64,000 nt of DNA from Shinisaurus crocodilurus. Taxonomy: Eukaryota; Chordata; Lepidosauria; Squamata; Shinisauridae. Shown here piece after piece: positions 49,626 through 60,635 of this stretch. Position 1 is the first letter of the stretch, and every line of letters begins with the position of its first letter. The notes below the pieces were generated by a model. The model had not been told where the DNA came from. It searched no databases and saw only the letters and a list, made by a program, of their open reading frames with translations. Made by a program: the position numbers and the translations under genes. Location of the stretch: contig CM037877.1 of NCBI GenBank assembly GCA_021292165.1, positions 218,839,350 to 218,903,349 on the forward strand, read 5' to 3'.

Positions 49626-50653
49626 GGAAACCGACAAAGTGGGCAGGGTTGTCCCCTCAGCAAATGTTAATCAACAGTATTTGTCATCTCGTTCCATGTG
49701 TAGGAATTGGCTGCTCACCAGGTTCTCATTGCCTTCATTACTTCATGGAAGGGGGTAGGTGAGAAAACACACTGGGCTTTTTTGTTTAGTGATTTTTTCA
49801 TACCCCCAAAGCATTGAGTTTATTTGAAGATTAGGCCGTGAGTAAGTTCAGAATGCCTTTTTGGCAATCAAAGGATTCTACAGCATGCGGCTGCCTGCCA
49901 TGTGTTCCTCTGTGCTACTGTCTTCCACAGTTTTTGCTTTAGATCCTTTATCTTCAGATGCAAGCAAACAGCTACATTTTTTTTTTCAGCTGGGAAAACA
50001 ATTGATTAGCCATTTCTAAAACCCAAACACATACCTTTGCAGATGTGCCAAAAAGTGGCATTAAGGCAGTTGTGACAGAGGAAGCTGGTGTTACAGTTTG
50101 CAGACATTCTCTCCTCCTGGGTTAGGTTTCATTTTTCTGAATGATCTGGGGCTGGGCTTTGTAAAAGTACAATAGTAAAGTCTTGCAACTCCCAGCATAG
50201 CTGGCTGGGGAATGTTGGCAGTTGTAGGAGTTTTTCCTGCCTAAACATGCATAGGATCACATGCTAAGAAGTTTTGCTAAAGGTATAGGCTTGGATCCTA
50301 AGCTGTGCTTCCATTTTCGCAAGAGGGGGATTCCTGTCAAATTCCTCCCTCTGTCTGCAACCCACTCCACCAGTCCCAAGGGTCCCCCATCCTGTGGGAG
50401 GTGGCACAGAAGGCCACAGAGGGAAGGGGAAGCTGGGAAAGACCCGTTCCATGAACAGAACTGTGTTCTGTTCACAGAAGGAAAATTAGGATTCCAGTAA
50501 TAAAAATCAATAATAAACATTTATGTGGATGCCATTGTGAGCACATTTATTAGGGAGTGAACCTACTAAATTCAGTACGACTGTCTTTTAAAAAAAACAT
50601 GCATAGGATCACACTGTTTAAAGTACATTAGAAGTGGCTAACCAGCTAGAGCA
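49626..50653. other. Intergenic DNA with MITE fragments
   Basis: 50185-50250 (CAACTCCCAGCATAGCTGGC) and 50540-50615 (AACATGCATAGGATCACAC) are fragments of foldback families. No gene is recognised. Confidence 0.45.
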
Positions 50654-50795
50654 GCTTCCCCCAACCTAGTGCCCTCAAGATGTTTTGGACTACAACTCCC
50701 AGCATTCCTGACCATTAGTCTTGCTGACTGTGGCTGAAAGGAGTTGAAGTTCAAAATATCGGGGGCGGGCACCAGGTTGGGGAAGGGTAAGCTAG
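50654..50795. mobile_element. Foldback MITE
   Basis: CTTCCCCCAACCTAGTGCCC mirrored by GGGCACCAGGTTGGGGAAGG, with GGACTACAACTCCCAGCA inside. Same family as 15908. Confidence 0.85.
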
Positions 50796-51069
50796 AGCAA
50801 CAGCAAGACTGTTAAGATAGCCGCTGGTAAAAATCACTGAAGGAATTACGGGTTGCAAAGAAGCTGAATTAATCAACATGCACTCGAACAATTGTGCATC
50901 TGAAGAACTATGTCAGATAGAGGGAATGGGGTATGAAGGTTTATTACTGACAAATGAAAGAAAAAGTTAGCAGAACGGGATGGCATTCATCTTGGAGTTC
51001 TTCAAGAATCCAAATGTGAAACCAATGGACCTTTTTTACTTTTAAAAAAAGTAACTCAATAATGTAACA

Positions 51070-51970
51070 TCATCATCATCAGGCGATCACTCGTGACCGA
51101 GTAAGATTGTCTTCCAGGATAAAAATTTACAAAAAGGAAATTTTAAAAGGAGGAAATTCTAAAGAAAAATTGTGTAGACTCTAGCGATGGGTCCGTAAGT
51201 GACTGTGGAGGCCAATTCTAGATCCACACAGCTTCCCACAGTGAGGACACAGGTTACCAGATAGAAGATGGTCCTGTAAAGGATTCATTTGACGTGCTTT
51301 TCGCTTAGCACATTTCTCCCCTTCACCTTGCACTCGGGCTTCTTCAAAGTCCATAGAACCTTTGTGAAAGGCCATCCTCCAGTTAGATCGTTCATGGGCC
51401 AGAGCTTCCCAGTTTTCGATGTTTATATTGCATTTTTTTAGATTAGCCTTAAGAACATCTTTAAACCTCTTATATTGACCACCGATATTCCGCTTTCCAT
51501 CCTTGAGTTGGGAATAAAGTACGTAACTGCTTTGGGAGACGGCAGTCAGGCATTCGAACAACATGACCGGTCCACTGAAGTTGGCGTTGAAGGATCATTT
51601 TTTCAACGCTAGTAGTCTTTGCTTCTTCCAGTACAGTGACATTTGTTCGCCTATCTTCCCAAGTAATTCGGATTTTCCGGAGGCAACGTTGATGAGATCT
51701 TTCAAGGAGGTGGAAGTGACGTTTATAGATAGTCCATGTTTCGCAGGCATACAATAAAGTTGGCAATACAATGGCTTCATAAACCAGTGTTTTGGTCTTC
51801 TTACAAATATATCGATCCTCGAACACTCTATGTTTCATTCAAGAAAACGCGGCACTTGGGGAGCTCAAACGATGCTGGATTTCACTGTCGATGTTAGCTG
51901 TAACAGAAAGATAGCTGCCAAGATAGAGAAAATGATCGACATTTTCCAGTATTGTCCCGCCAAGTTGGAT
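51070..51970 (-). mobile_element. Non-LTR retrotransposon, C-terminal part (3' piece of an inverted copy)
   Basis: The minus strand reads QLGGTILENVDHFLYLGSYL, SEIQHRLSSPSAAFS, then KTLVYEAIVLPTLLYACETW, LERSHQRCLRKI, LQRQLQWTGHVVRM, QYKRFKDVLKANLKKC and a terminal zinc-finger-like CPHCGKLC...GLHSHLRTH. This is the conserved C-terminal region of an APE-type LINE found in many animals. I do not assign the clade. One stop and one frameshift break the frame. A (GAT)n-like tail ends it at 51070-51085 on the plus strand as CATCATCATCATC. The reverse transcriptase of the same element continues in the opposite orientation from 51970. Confidence 0.85.
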
Positions 51971-52746
51971 AGATGGCATCATCAAAGGGATGCCATAATT
52001 ATCACCCTCTTTAAGAAGGGTGATAGAACAGACTGTGGAAACTATCGGGGCATTTCTCTCTTAGCTACCGCAGGTAAAATATTTGCTAGGATTCTCGCAA
52101 ACCGTCTTCTATCTATTTCAGAAGAGATCCTCCCTGAAACTCAATATGGTTTCCGCCCCTCTAGAGGGACAGTAGACATGATTTTTACTGCACGTCAGCT
52201 CTAAGAAAAATGCCGGGAGCAAAATCAACCCCTTTATATGGCATTTATCGATTTGGCTAAGGCCTTTGATACTGTAGACCGAACAGCTCTCTGGACTACC
52301 CTTGTGAAAATTGGATGCCCCAATAAATTTGTGAATATCTTGCGACTTCTCCATGACAACATGACAGCAACGGTTTTGGACAACAACAACGGCTCTTATG
52401 GTGCTCCATTTAAAGTGGGATCAGGTGTTAAACAGGGATGTGTTATCGCCCCAACATTATTTGCTATTTACATCTTGTCAAGGGGAAACTTCCCACTGGT
52501 GTGGGAATTATATATCGAACAGATGGAAAGCTTTTTAATCTCAGCAGGCTGGAAGCAAAAAGTAAGGTAATTACAACCTCCGTTGTGGAACTTCAGTATG
52601 CTGATGATAATGTGGTCTCCGCACATTCAGAGGATGATCTCCAAACTATCCTAAATGCTTTTGCAGAAGCATACGAAAAACTTGGTCTCTCACTTAACAT
52701 CAAAAAACCCAAAGTGTTTCATCAGCAAGTGTAAGCTAACCCTTTG
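51971..52746 (+). mobile_element. Non-LTR retrotransposon, reverse transcriptase part (inverted 5' piece)
   Basis: The plus strand reads RDAIIITLFKKGDRTDCGNY, RGISLLATAGKIFARILANR, LPETQYGFRPSRGTVDMIF, MAFIDLAKAFDTVDRTALW, VGSGVKQGCVIAPTLFAIYI and the catalytic LQYADDNVV, then LGLSLNIKKPKVFHQ. It breaks off just where the minus-strand piece (51970 downward) would continue in an intact protein. There is one in-frame stop after ARQL and a frameshift around 52480. The right limit coincides with an 11-bp direct repeat. Confidence 0.85.
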
Positions 52747-52799
52747 ATAATGTAACAGCAGTTAATGTAATAGCAGTTAATGTAATCACAGGGTTTTGT

Positions 52800-53291
52800 T
52801 TGTTTGAAGCATAACTTGAAGAGGGAGGCCCTATAGTTCAGGCAATTATTGACCTATTTGCCTAAACTTTGTCTTCGGTATATTGGTGGAAAACATTGTT
52901 ATGGTTAGAATTAATAAACACATAGAAGGGAAAGGCTTGCTGAGGAGGGATTGGCATAGTTTCTTCAAAGGAAAGGCTTACTCTTGCCCAATTTTTGGGG
53001 GTGTCAACAAACACAGATTGGGGAGTGGGGAGGATCAAGTGCTGGGGGACATTTTGTGCTTGGCTTTTCAGAAGCCTTAGACACAATCCTTTAAGAAAAG
53101 ACATCTACGTTTCCTTAGGAATCCAATAAGAGGATGGATCCACTTATAGATTGGCAACTGATAAAGAGACAGAAAGCAGGGACAAATTGACAGCTTTTAC
53201 ATTACATGGATGTAAACAGTCAGTGGGGATTCTCCAAGGACTGGTATTGAGAGGTGTGCTATCTATCTTATTCTTAAATTAGCTGGAATTG

Positions 53292-53330
<39 letters not shown>

Positions 53331-53560
53331 TGTGTGTGTGTGTAAGCAGTGAGCAAACCAAGTTTGTGGATGGCACCCAAGTATTCAGGACAGTAAAATG
53401 CAAAACAGAATGTGAAGAGCTAATGGCCTCACAAGCCAATGCTGCACACTTGTTTCTTCGTGCGACTCATAATTAATCTATGAAACTCAGTGCTTCGAAG
53501 TATGGTGTAAGTCATTAGCTTGGATGGCTTTTAAAAAAAGGATTAGATTGCTTCGTAGAA
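52800..53560 (+). mobile_element. Old CR1-like LINE remnant
   Basis: AACCAAGTTTGTGGATGGCA followed by CCCAAGTATTCAGG reads KFVDGTQVFRT, a decayed YADDTK motif of CR1. AGAAGCCTTAGACACAATCC fits the preceding AFDTI block. A (TG)n array (53293-53343) interrupts it. It is older than the CR1 at 16.9 kb. Confidence 0.5.
53293..53343. repeat. (TG)n microsatellite
   Basis: About 25 TG units with one GAG interruption. Confidence 0.95.
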
Positions 53561-54048
53561 GATAGGCCTGATCAACAGCTTTTATCAATATAGCTAAATC
53601 AAACCTCCATGTTCAGGGGCAGTGTACTTCTGTATACCAAATGCTAGGTACAAACAGAGGTAGAGCCATCACTGTCATGCCCTGCATATAAGCTTCCAGG
53701 GGCATCTGGGTGCCTCAAATACCTTAAATCAATTGATTGTCCTCTCTGCTTCCCCCTCAGAAAGAAAGAGAACACTCTCCACCAGCTGTTTCTTCCATGC
53801 AACCCAATCCCCATTTTTCTCACTCAGTTCAGAATCACCCAGGACAAACATTTCATCTTCTCCCACCCAGGCAGACGAATCCTAAAGTGTATTTTCCACT
53901 GGCATTGCCTTTAGGCAGGAGAACAAGTCAGCAGCCACCCACCAATGCCTTGACAGCCAGTTTGACTCCACCACTCAATCCCGCCTCTGCTGTCTCACAG
54001 GGCAGGTGGCCGATTTGTTCTTCTGCACTGGCACCAACAACTCAGAGG

Positions 54049-54686
54049 CAGGGATGAGTGAGAAATTATTCGGTTCACTTATCATTGTCAACTTACCAAA
54101 TGTGCACCACTTGAACCAGGCCTGTGGCTTACTCTGGCTCAGCTTGTCTGAGTGTGGAAAGCTAAGCAGGGTCAGGCCTGGTTATTACTTGGATGGGAGA
54201 CCCCTCCTCTAGTTTCCTGCATTGAGCAGGGGGTTGGACTCGATAGCCTTGTAGGCTCCTTCCAACTCTATGATCTATGAAAGCTGTGAAAACATGAGCC
54301 AGAATGCTGCTTGCTGTCAAATTCCGTACATTTCTGAAGTGTGTGCACAAATGTGCACAAAAAGTGTGTATTGGTTGTTTTTATGAAAGTGCACAAAATG
54401 TGTATATTTGGAAAGATACGGACCAAAACACTTCATTCATTGGGAACTTGCTTAAAAATGTGTACATCTGTGAAGTGTGCATAAAATGCATGTATTTAAA
54501 AATGTGTGCAAACATCTGTAATTTTTTCTCTCTCATTTGCACCACAAATCTGTAGAAATTTTCATGTGGACAAAAACAATAATTCTTAATCCGATGCAGA
54601 AATGAGACAGAACAAACGGAAAGTTACCCACCCACCCCAAAAATGAGAACCTGAGCAAAATTGAGTTTGACATTCACCCATCCCTA
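54049..54686. mobile_element. hAT-type element carrying a nested SINE
   Basis: Starts CAGGGATGAGTGAG and ends TTCACCCATCCCTA. The interior at 54310-54540 repeats GTGCACAAA.TGTG motifs and resembles the right part of the element at 18465-18805. The 5S-headed SINE (54122-54285) lies inside. No clean target duplication was seen. Confidence 0.55.
54122..54285 (+). mobile_element. SINE with a 5S rRNA-like head and a CR1 tail
   Basis: Positions 54158-54202 read GGAAAGCTAAGCAGGGTCAG, GCCTGGTTATTACTTGG and ATGGGAGACC. This is the internal promoter region of vertebrate 5S rRNA (box A, intermediate element and box C). From 54212 the sequence switches to TTTCCTGCATTGAGCAGG, GGGTTGGACTCGATAGCC and TTCCAACTCTATGAT, which matches the 3' end of the CR1 at 16871-16950 (reverse strand). 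The first part of the 5S gene is poorly preserved. It is not a working 5S gene. Confidence 0.85.
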
Positions 54687-54751
54687 GAGTCTAAAAAAAG
54701 AGGGAAGAGGCAAAATAATTCCATTAAATATTGTGTGCACTGATCCTCACC

Positions 54752-54752
<1 letters not shown>

Positions 54753-54790
<38 letters not shown>
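54753..54790. repeat. (CA)n microsatellite
   Basis: About 18 CA units. Confidence 0.95.
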
Positions 54791-54791
<1 letters not shown>

Positions 54792-55084
54792 GCTCTTTTC
54801 CAACATGGTGGGTTTCAATGAATAAAGAGCTGCCTCTGGCCTACTCATTGATCGGGATTAGACAGTAATGAAAACAAACAAACAAAAACAATCTGCACAA
54901 GCTTCAAAGTACTCTAATCTTCAGCGTTACTTCAGGGCTGGGCACTGACCTTCAACAGAGGTTCTAGTTCGAAGCCCTGGTTCAAATTAATCTTTGGATG
55001 AGCACTGATCAAAGCTAGCTTCATTAGTGGTTCTGTGGTGCCTAATAACGAGTCCCTGTGAATGTAGTCCATTGCTGCAATGTG

Positions 55085-55265
55085 CTCTTTATTTTAATTT
55101 TTTAATTTTTTTATTTTCAAAAAGGAAAATAAAACGGACAAACATAATGAGAAACACAACACTAAAAAAAAAATGGACTTCCGATTTTTCCCACAACAAA
55201 GTATAAGTAACATTATATATATAGTTTACAAATAAATTTCTCTTTTTTCTAGTGTCAAACATTTT
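55085..55265 (-). mobile_element. L1-like LINE 3' end
   Basis: Reverse of the end seen at 8060-8165: ATGGACTTCCGATTTTTCCC on the plus strand corresponds to GATTGGAAGTCCATT there, with an A-rich tail on the minus strand. Confidence 0.65.
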
Positions 55266-55327
55266 TCTTCTTATTCATCCACCTCACAAGTCCCTATGAG
55301 CAGCATTGGCACCATCCCCCCCTTAAA

Positions 55328-55548
55328 ACAGGGATATTTATTACATTTCTATCCCACCTTTTTTCCTCTTTCAAGGAAACTATAATGGTCCTCCATTTTA
55401 TCTTCACAACAATCCTGTGAGGTAGGTTAGGCTGAGAGTCAGTGACTGGCCCAAAGTTACCCATTGAGCTTCATAGCTGAGCGGGGACTCGAACCCAGAT
55501 CTCCAGAGTCCCTGTCCAACACTCTTAACCACTGCACCGCACTGGCTC
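55328..55548 (-). mobile_element. MIR-like SINE, near full length
   Basis: CACAACAATCCTGTGAGGTA and AGGCTGAGAGTCAGTGACTG, then GGGGACTCGAACCC (reverse B box) and ACCACTGCACCGCACTGGC (reverse A box). Confidence 0.85.
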
Positions 55549-57276
55549 TCTGATGCAATCCCAGCTGATCAATGATCTTGTATGTAGACAATTTGATGAT
55601 GTTACGTTGTCATGCAGTCAGCCATATTTGCCTACATTACGATGTTAGTAGGGTCAGCCTTGTTTCCCAGCAAGCGTGTGTGAGTTTGGGGACTTTTGTG
55701 GGGGGATTAAAGTTGCATGACTTCAGGTAGGTGGGAGCTTACTTTACTTACTTACAAGCTGGTCCAAGGACTTCCTTTATTTTTTTTAAACTTTAAAGTA
55801 CTAATCTGCTGGTCTAAGTTGTGCCTTGAGTGCTCACAGCTGCCTGGCTGCCAAGAGCTATGAAAAAATAGCTGCAATCACCCTGGGAACAACACTACAT
55901 AGTATTGTTCCTTGGGCATTACCAACTGGTTTGACAAAGGGTCTGCCTTATACACTCAAACCACTGCTTGGAGTAGTGGATTATCTTCCTTAAAATTTAA
56001 AGAAAGAAAGGGGGAATGGGGGGGGGGAAGTGCTCAGTCCACCTTGGAAGTAAGTAAAGTAGTACCCACCTGCCTACTGAATGTCTGCCCCTCACCCAAA
56101 TGTTTGCAATCCCTCTGGACTTTGGGAGTGGTTTTGCTGCCCCCAAGCCTCCCTGAAAACAGCAAAAATAGCCAGGCTGAAATTCTCATCTAGACCCTAG
56201 ACGTTAAAGCCAAATCAGAGTGAGGGCAGGGAAGCATTGCCCTCACATTGAATAGATACCCTGACAATGCTACATAGTCAATCAGGTTTTGCCACATTAT
56301 GAAGTTGTATTTTGTCTTAGTCTTGTTTTTTTCTATTGAAATTGTGAATATTAAAAATGACTTTTTATGTTTTTTCTGGACTGCCAATCGTTATAGAAGG
56401 TTGTTTATGATTTTACAATTTCTGATATTCACAAAATCATATTCATAAAATAGAAATATGCACACACAATCTTTTTTCAGTTGCTTATCTTTTATGATAT
56501 TTTGAAGTTTCCTCTGCAGCAATATGGGAATGTAGTAAGACAGGTGTTGGAGTTTTAAGATAAAATATGCCCAGTACTGTCTGCCTTAGAACTGGCTGAT
56601 TGTGATTAAAGAATGTATGTATAGCGAAGATGTCAATTTTAGGGAAACTGACTTGCTTTTAAATAATTAATTAGCCAATTATATGTTATGGAATTTTGAT
56701 ACAGATAGTCTGAGGTTCTTTGATGAAGATGCATTTCTCTTGACTAAAAAATATTTTGTTGTTTAATAAACACATTTTTATACTTCTCTGAATTAAGAGA
56801 TTTTTGCAACTTGTCTACAACAGTGATTTTGGCACTGAAGACCCTTTAGCATTTGTGTTTAAAATCCACATTTAAAACTCTGCATATTGTGATAATTGAT
56901 ACATGTGTCAGCCCTAGAGTGTATGTGTAAGCTATACAGAGTTAAGCAGTATCTATTATCTTTTGCTTGTTCATGATTCTGACTTATTCAAGACAAGTTC
57001 CTTGCCTTTATAGGTGATGCATTGCCTATCATTTGGAGGACATGTGATTCTGACTGGTGGTTCTTAATACTGTAAATATTTATCAATATCTGTCCTAATG
57101 CATGTACAGCATTGCCTTTCTCTAGCGGCTCAAACTGCTGCCCGATTTTGCATTATGGATAACCTGTTTATAATTCCAAGGACCTGTTCTTTGGGAGACT
57201 TGACTTCGGTGTTATAAAGCCGTTTTATTGTTCACTTAACAGCCACCTCGAATGCTTATTTTTTCCCTTCCTGCAG
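55549..57276. other. Intergenic DNA, low in recognised repeats
   Basis: AT-rich sequence with no gene motif. It ends in a strong acceptor-like tract (TTTTTTCCCTTCCTGCAG). Confidence 0.4.
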
Positions 57277-57349
57277 TTCTTCAGCAATGCAATAGCCCCT
57301 TGGTGTCAGCACCAAGTGCTGACCTTGCATCTTCTAGCCTGCCACCAAG
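57277..57349 (+). other. Candidate internal exon of unknown transcript
   Basis: A 73-bp segment lies between a good acceptor (ATTTTTTCCCTTCCTGCAG) and a donor (CAAG|GTAATA). One frame (two bases, then LQQCNSPLVSAPSADLASSS, LPP, then two bases) is open. It would join in phase with the segment at 62586. No family is recognised, and it may be a non-coding exon or chance. Confidence 0.25.
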
Positions 57350-57825
57350 GTAATACATATAAATACAGAAAATCACTAGCTCTTGTGCTGGAATGTAACT
57401 AATTTCAAAGCTGTCAGAAAACAGTAGCTGGTGCTGCTAGACAAAAGGAAGTCAATGGCATACCTCATTGCCACACCCTTTTCCAATTTGTCTCATAAAG
57501 AAAAGAATCTCTTATGAAAAATGCAAAATAATACTATTTTTTTTAAAAACAAAAAAGCAAATTTAAAATAGAATCAGTTCTGAATAGCCCACAATTAAAT
57601 GACACCGGATTTACAGTGCAAAGAACAATTTAATTTTGAGAACATAATAGGATGGGAATAGTCTTCTGAGAAAGGTCTTTTCTTTCTAGAATTAGTTTTA
57701 TTATGATTTCTCCTGTGTTTCAGAAATAGAAATAAGCAATTCTTTGAATAGTTGGCATTAGTATACTGAAGGCTGGAGCTTCAGTGTTTTGAAATGAGAG
57801 AGGCTTGGGGCGGTGCGGGGGCTGT

Positions 57826-57990
57826 ACATTATTTATTTTATTTAGTATATTTGTTCACCGCCCATCAGTCAAAAGGCTCCCTGGGCGGTTTACAAAGAGA
57901 AACAAGATAAAAACAGTCGTCTTAAAAACAAAAGAACAATATAAAATCACACAATAAAACCAAGCAGCCAAAAAGAATCAGTCCGGAGGT
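57826..57990 (-). mobile_element. L2-type LINE 3' end, reverse
   Basis: ATTTATTTTATTTAGTATAT then GTTCACCGCCCATCAGTC and TCCCTGGGCGGTTTAC match reversed L2 tails. Confidence 0.7.
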
Positions 57991-58149
57991 ACAGTAGGAT
58001 GGCATGTTGATGCCACCTGCTGTGACTAGTTCTCTCTCTCTGCTCTGGGTGTAGCAGAAAAAGCTTACAAAGTGGATCCCTGCTATCATATCAGGAATGT
58101 CTCTACAAAATGGTGGGCCCTTGCCTCCACCTGAAGATCATGGGTTAAA

Positions 58150-58305
58150 TGACTTACCAGTTGCTGGGGAACATGGGCAGGAGGGTGCTGTTGCGCTCAT
58201 GTCCTGCTTGTGGGATCCTGTGGGCCGCTGGTTGGCCACTGTGTGAACAGAATGCTGGACTAAATGGACCCTTGGTCTGATCCAGCATGGCTCTTCTTAT
58301 GTTCT
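58150..58305 (+). mobile_element. CR1-like LINE 3' end
   Basis: GGGAACATGGGCAGGAGGGT, TGGTTGGCCACTGTGTGAAC and CTTGGTCTGATCCAGCATGG, then CTCTTCTTATGTTCTTA. It is the best-preserved end of this family in the window and the likely parent of the tRNA-SINE tail. Confidence 0.85.
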
Positions 58306-58584
58306 TAATGTGATGTGGCGATCCATAAGGATAGTTATTCTAAATGTTAACTGTTGGGCCATGGAGAATGTGCCATGGAAAGGCTGTTTTTGGTGATGAT
58401 GGATGGGGAGAGAGGCAAAGATATACAGGCACATAAGGTAAAGGGAGTCCTGTGTTGAAGGTTGGTATGTAAAGGAGGAGGAGAAGGAGAAAAAGGGTTC
58501 CTGGATCTGGAAAATCCTAAGACTGCCGAGTGGACAATCTTTAAAATAATTGTGATCACACAGCTAGCAAGTAGCAGTGCACCC

Positions 58585-58758
58585 AAGGTAGGTCATGTCC
58601 TGAGGGCACATGATGTAGCCACCTTCCTGAAACTAAGCATGTTTGGCTTTGGTCAGTACCTGGATGGGTGACTGCCTAGGAATCTAATATATGCTGCCTG
58701 GAGTTCCATGATGGAAAAAAGGCAGGCTATGAATATATTAAATAGATAAATAAATACA
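58585..58758 (+). mobile_element. SINE with a 5S rRNA-like head and an L2/MIR-type tail
   Basis: CCTGAAACTAAGCATG, GGTCAGTACCTGGATGGG and TGACTGCCTAGGAAT align with the 5S rRNA promoter region (GAAGCTAAGCA, GTTAGTACTTGGATGGGAGACCGCC). From about 58705 the sequence GGAAAAAAGGCAGGCTATGA and ATATATTAAATA matches the tail of the MIR-like SINE at 855-905 instead of CR1. Confidence 0.7.
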
Positions 58759-59582
58759 CCTGATTCTTAGCACATTTTGCATTCACTGATGTGGCAACTT
58801 TGAGGGGGCTTTAGGCCCAGAATTGTCACAGTTGCACTATCATCTCCTGGGATACTATAATTATATCTCTAGCTCAATTAGTTTCTAGGGAGGGGTGGGG
58901 AAAAAACCTTTGTATTAAAGCCTTGATGGAGAATTATTAGTAACTGAATTAAAAAGCAAGGATTCCATTTTATTTCACAATAATAAAGGCATCATGTATA
59001 AAATATCTCCAAATTACCAGCCAACTAAATTTAGAGCTGAGTTAGGAGGTGAAATGAAAGGTAAAATGAAGAAAGAAAGGGGGGGGACCTTTGAGAAGCT
59101 ATGAGACAAAGAACAAGAGGAGCATTATCCAAGAAATAAGATGGAAACATAATTAACCACCCAGCATTATGCTGAAAGATGTAAAATTGAAATGGGAGAC
59201 GAAATTAGGTGAAATAGTATAGCCAGTTCCAGATTATTTCTGCTTTATAAATCATCTCTATCTATCTGGGATGATACAGGTTTAGCTAAGGACAGGGAAT
59301 TGCTTTGCATGGTGTGGGGCTGGTGACCAACTTAATGGTACTTAATCCTTGTTTCTGAAGTACTCAAACAAAATGCTTCCCCCATCCACGCTGCCCTTCT
59401 GAAATAGCAAGTGTTAATTTCATAGGCAGGGTGTGGCTGACTACATAAACCGAAAATGTACCGGGGGTTATTCTGTCTATGATGGAAAAATATGAACTAC
59501 AAATGAGACCTTCAACAAAATGTCGCCATGTGGAGTGCTCCTATGCAATATTGCAGTCAGTCAGCTATGTCCACCTAGAATC
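58759..59582. other. Intergenic DNA, unassigned
   Basis: No supported feature. Confidence 0.4.
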
Positions 59583-59688
59583 GCGTCCCCCAGCCTGACA
59601 CCCTCGAGATGGCCTTGCTGTTTGGGAATTATGGGAGTTGCAGTTCAACACACATGGAGGGTGTCAGGTTGGGGCAGGCTGACCTACG
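59583..59688. mobile_element. Foldback MITE
   Basis: CCCCCAGCCTGACACCCTCG mirrored by GGAGGGTGTCAGGTTGGGGC, with GGGAGTTGCAGTTCAACA. Same family as 15908. Confidence 0.8.
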
Positions 59689-60264
59689 ACAAGACATTCC
59701 ATTCCACTCCCCCTCTCAGCCACATTTCTGTTTCCTTCCCCAATACTTGGTCAGCATGCCTTGAGTTTCCCTGAGTCTGCTGATACCTTCCTCTTGTGTG
59801 TGGGTGGTGCTGTTTTGGCTGCATAATGATCCACACTCACCCCCTGAACTTCAGAAATATATAGTCAGTAGGAATGGCTTGGAACTCTGTAAGAGATAGA
59901 CACAGTTCCCTTGCTTCTTTCCATGTTTGTTGTTTTCTTTGGGTGAGTTAGAGTTCAGGGAGATACTGAGCTTTTCTACACAAGACTGTGAATCCACTGC
60001 ATCTACTTTTGGTTTTGTCACAGAATTGAGATCCGAGCAGTACAGCAAGAGTGTTTCCTGTCCTGCTTTCCCACTACATATCCTCTAGGTGGCATTGTGG
60101 TATAGCAGAATAGCACAAATACACAAGAGGAAATCAGTGCTTTCCACTTTCACAATTAAAAGCTGCATTTCCCCTGCTCTAAAAAAACTTGCCGAAGGTG
60201 TTGGTTAGACCCAGAAACGAAAGTGGAGGGTTGTGACATCATCTAAAGAACCTGTAAACAACGG

Positions 60265-60635
60265 TGAGTAGGGAATTTATTTATTTAATTAATTTTTATA
60301 CCGCCCAATAGCTGAAGCTCTCTGGGTGGTTTACAGCACTTAACAAGACAGTCCCTGCCCGCAGGCTTACAATCTAAAAAGACACGACACACAAAGAAAA
60401 AGGAATGGGGAGGGAAGGAGGGGGAATATTAATTAATACTCCTGGCAGAGCTGGTGGAATGGCCCTGGGCTCCCTGTCTTCTCCCTCTGCACAGCCTGCT
60501 GGAATGGCTGGTGGTGGTGACAGTTAGAGGGAGGAGGAGCCTTCAGGAGGGCGGCCTTTCAGCAGGGCTGGTGGAATGGCCCTGCGCTCCCTCTCATCTC
60601 CCTCCTCTCAGCCTGCTGCTGCTGGTGATGAACAC
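60265..60635 (-). mobile_element. SINE or LINE with L2-type tail and an internal direct repeat
   Basis: The left end ATACCGCCCAATAGCTGAAG and CTCTCTGGGTGGTTTAC is a reversed L2-type tail. GGTGGAATGGCCCTG occurs twice, at about 60452 and 60570, each followed by a similar CTCCCTCT...CTGC segment, about 118 bp apart. Confidence 0.6.

Noticed and set aside
54122..54202. 5S rRNA gene
   Set aside because: Only the promoter-side half of 5S is well matched, the 5' part is diverged and the 3' end is replaced by CR1 tail.
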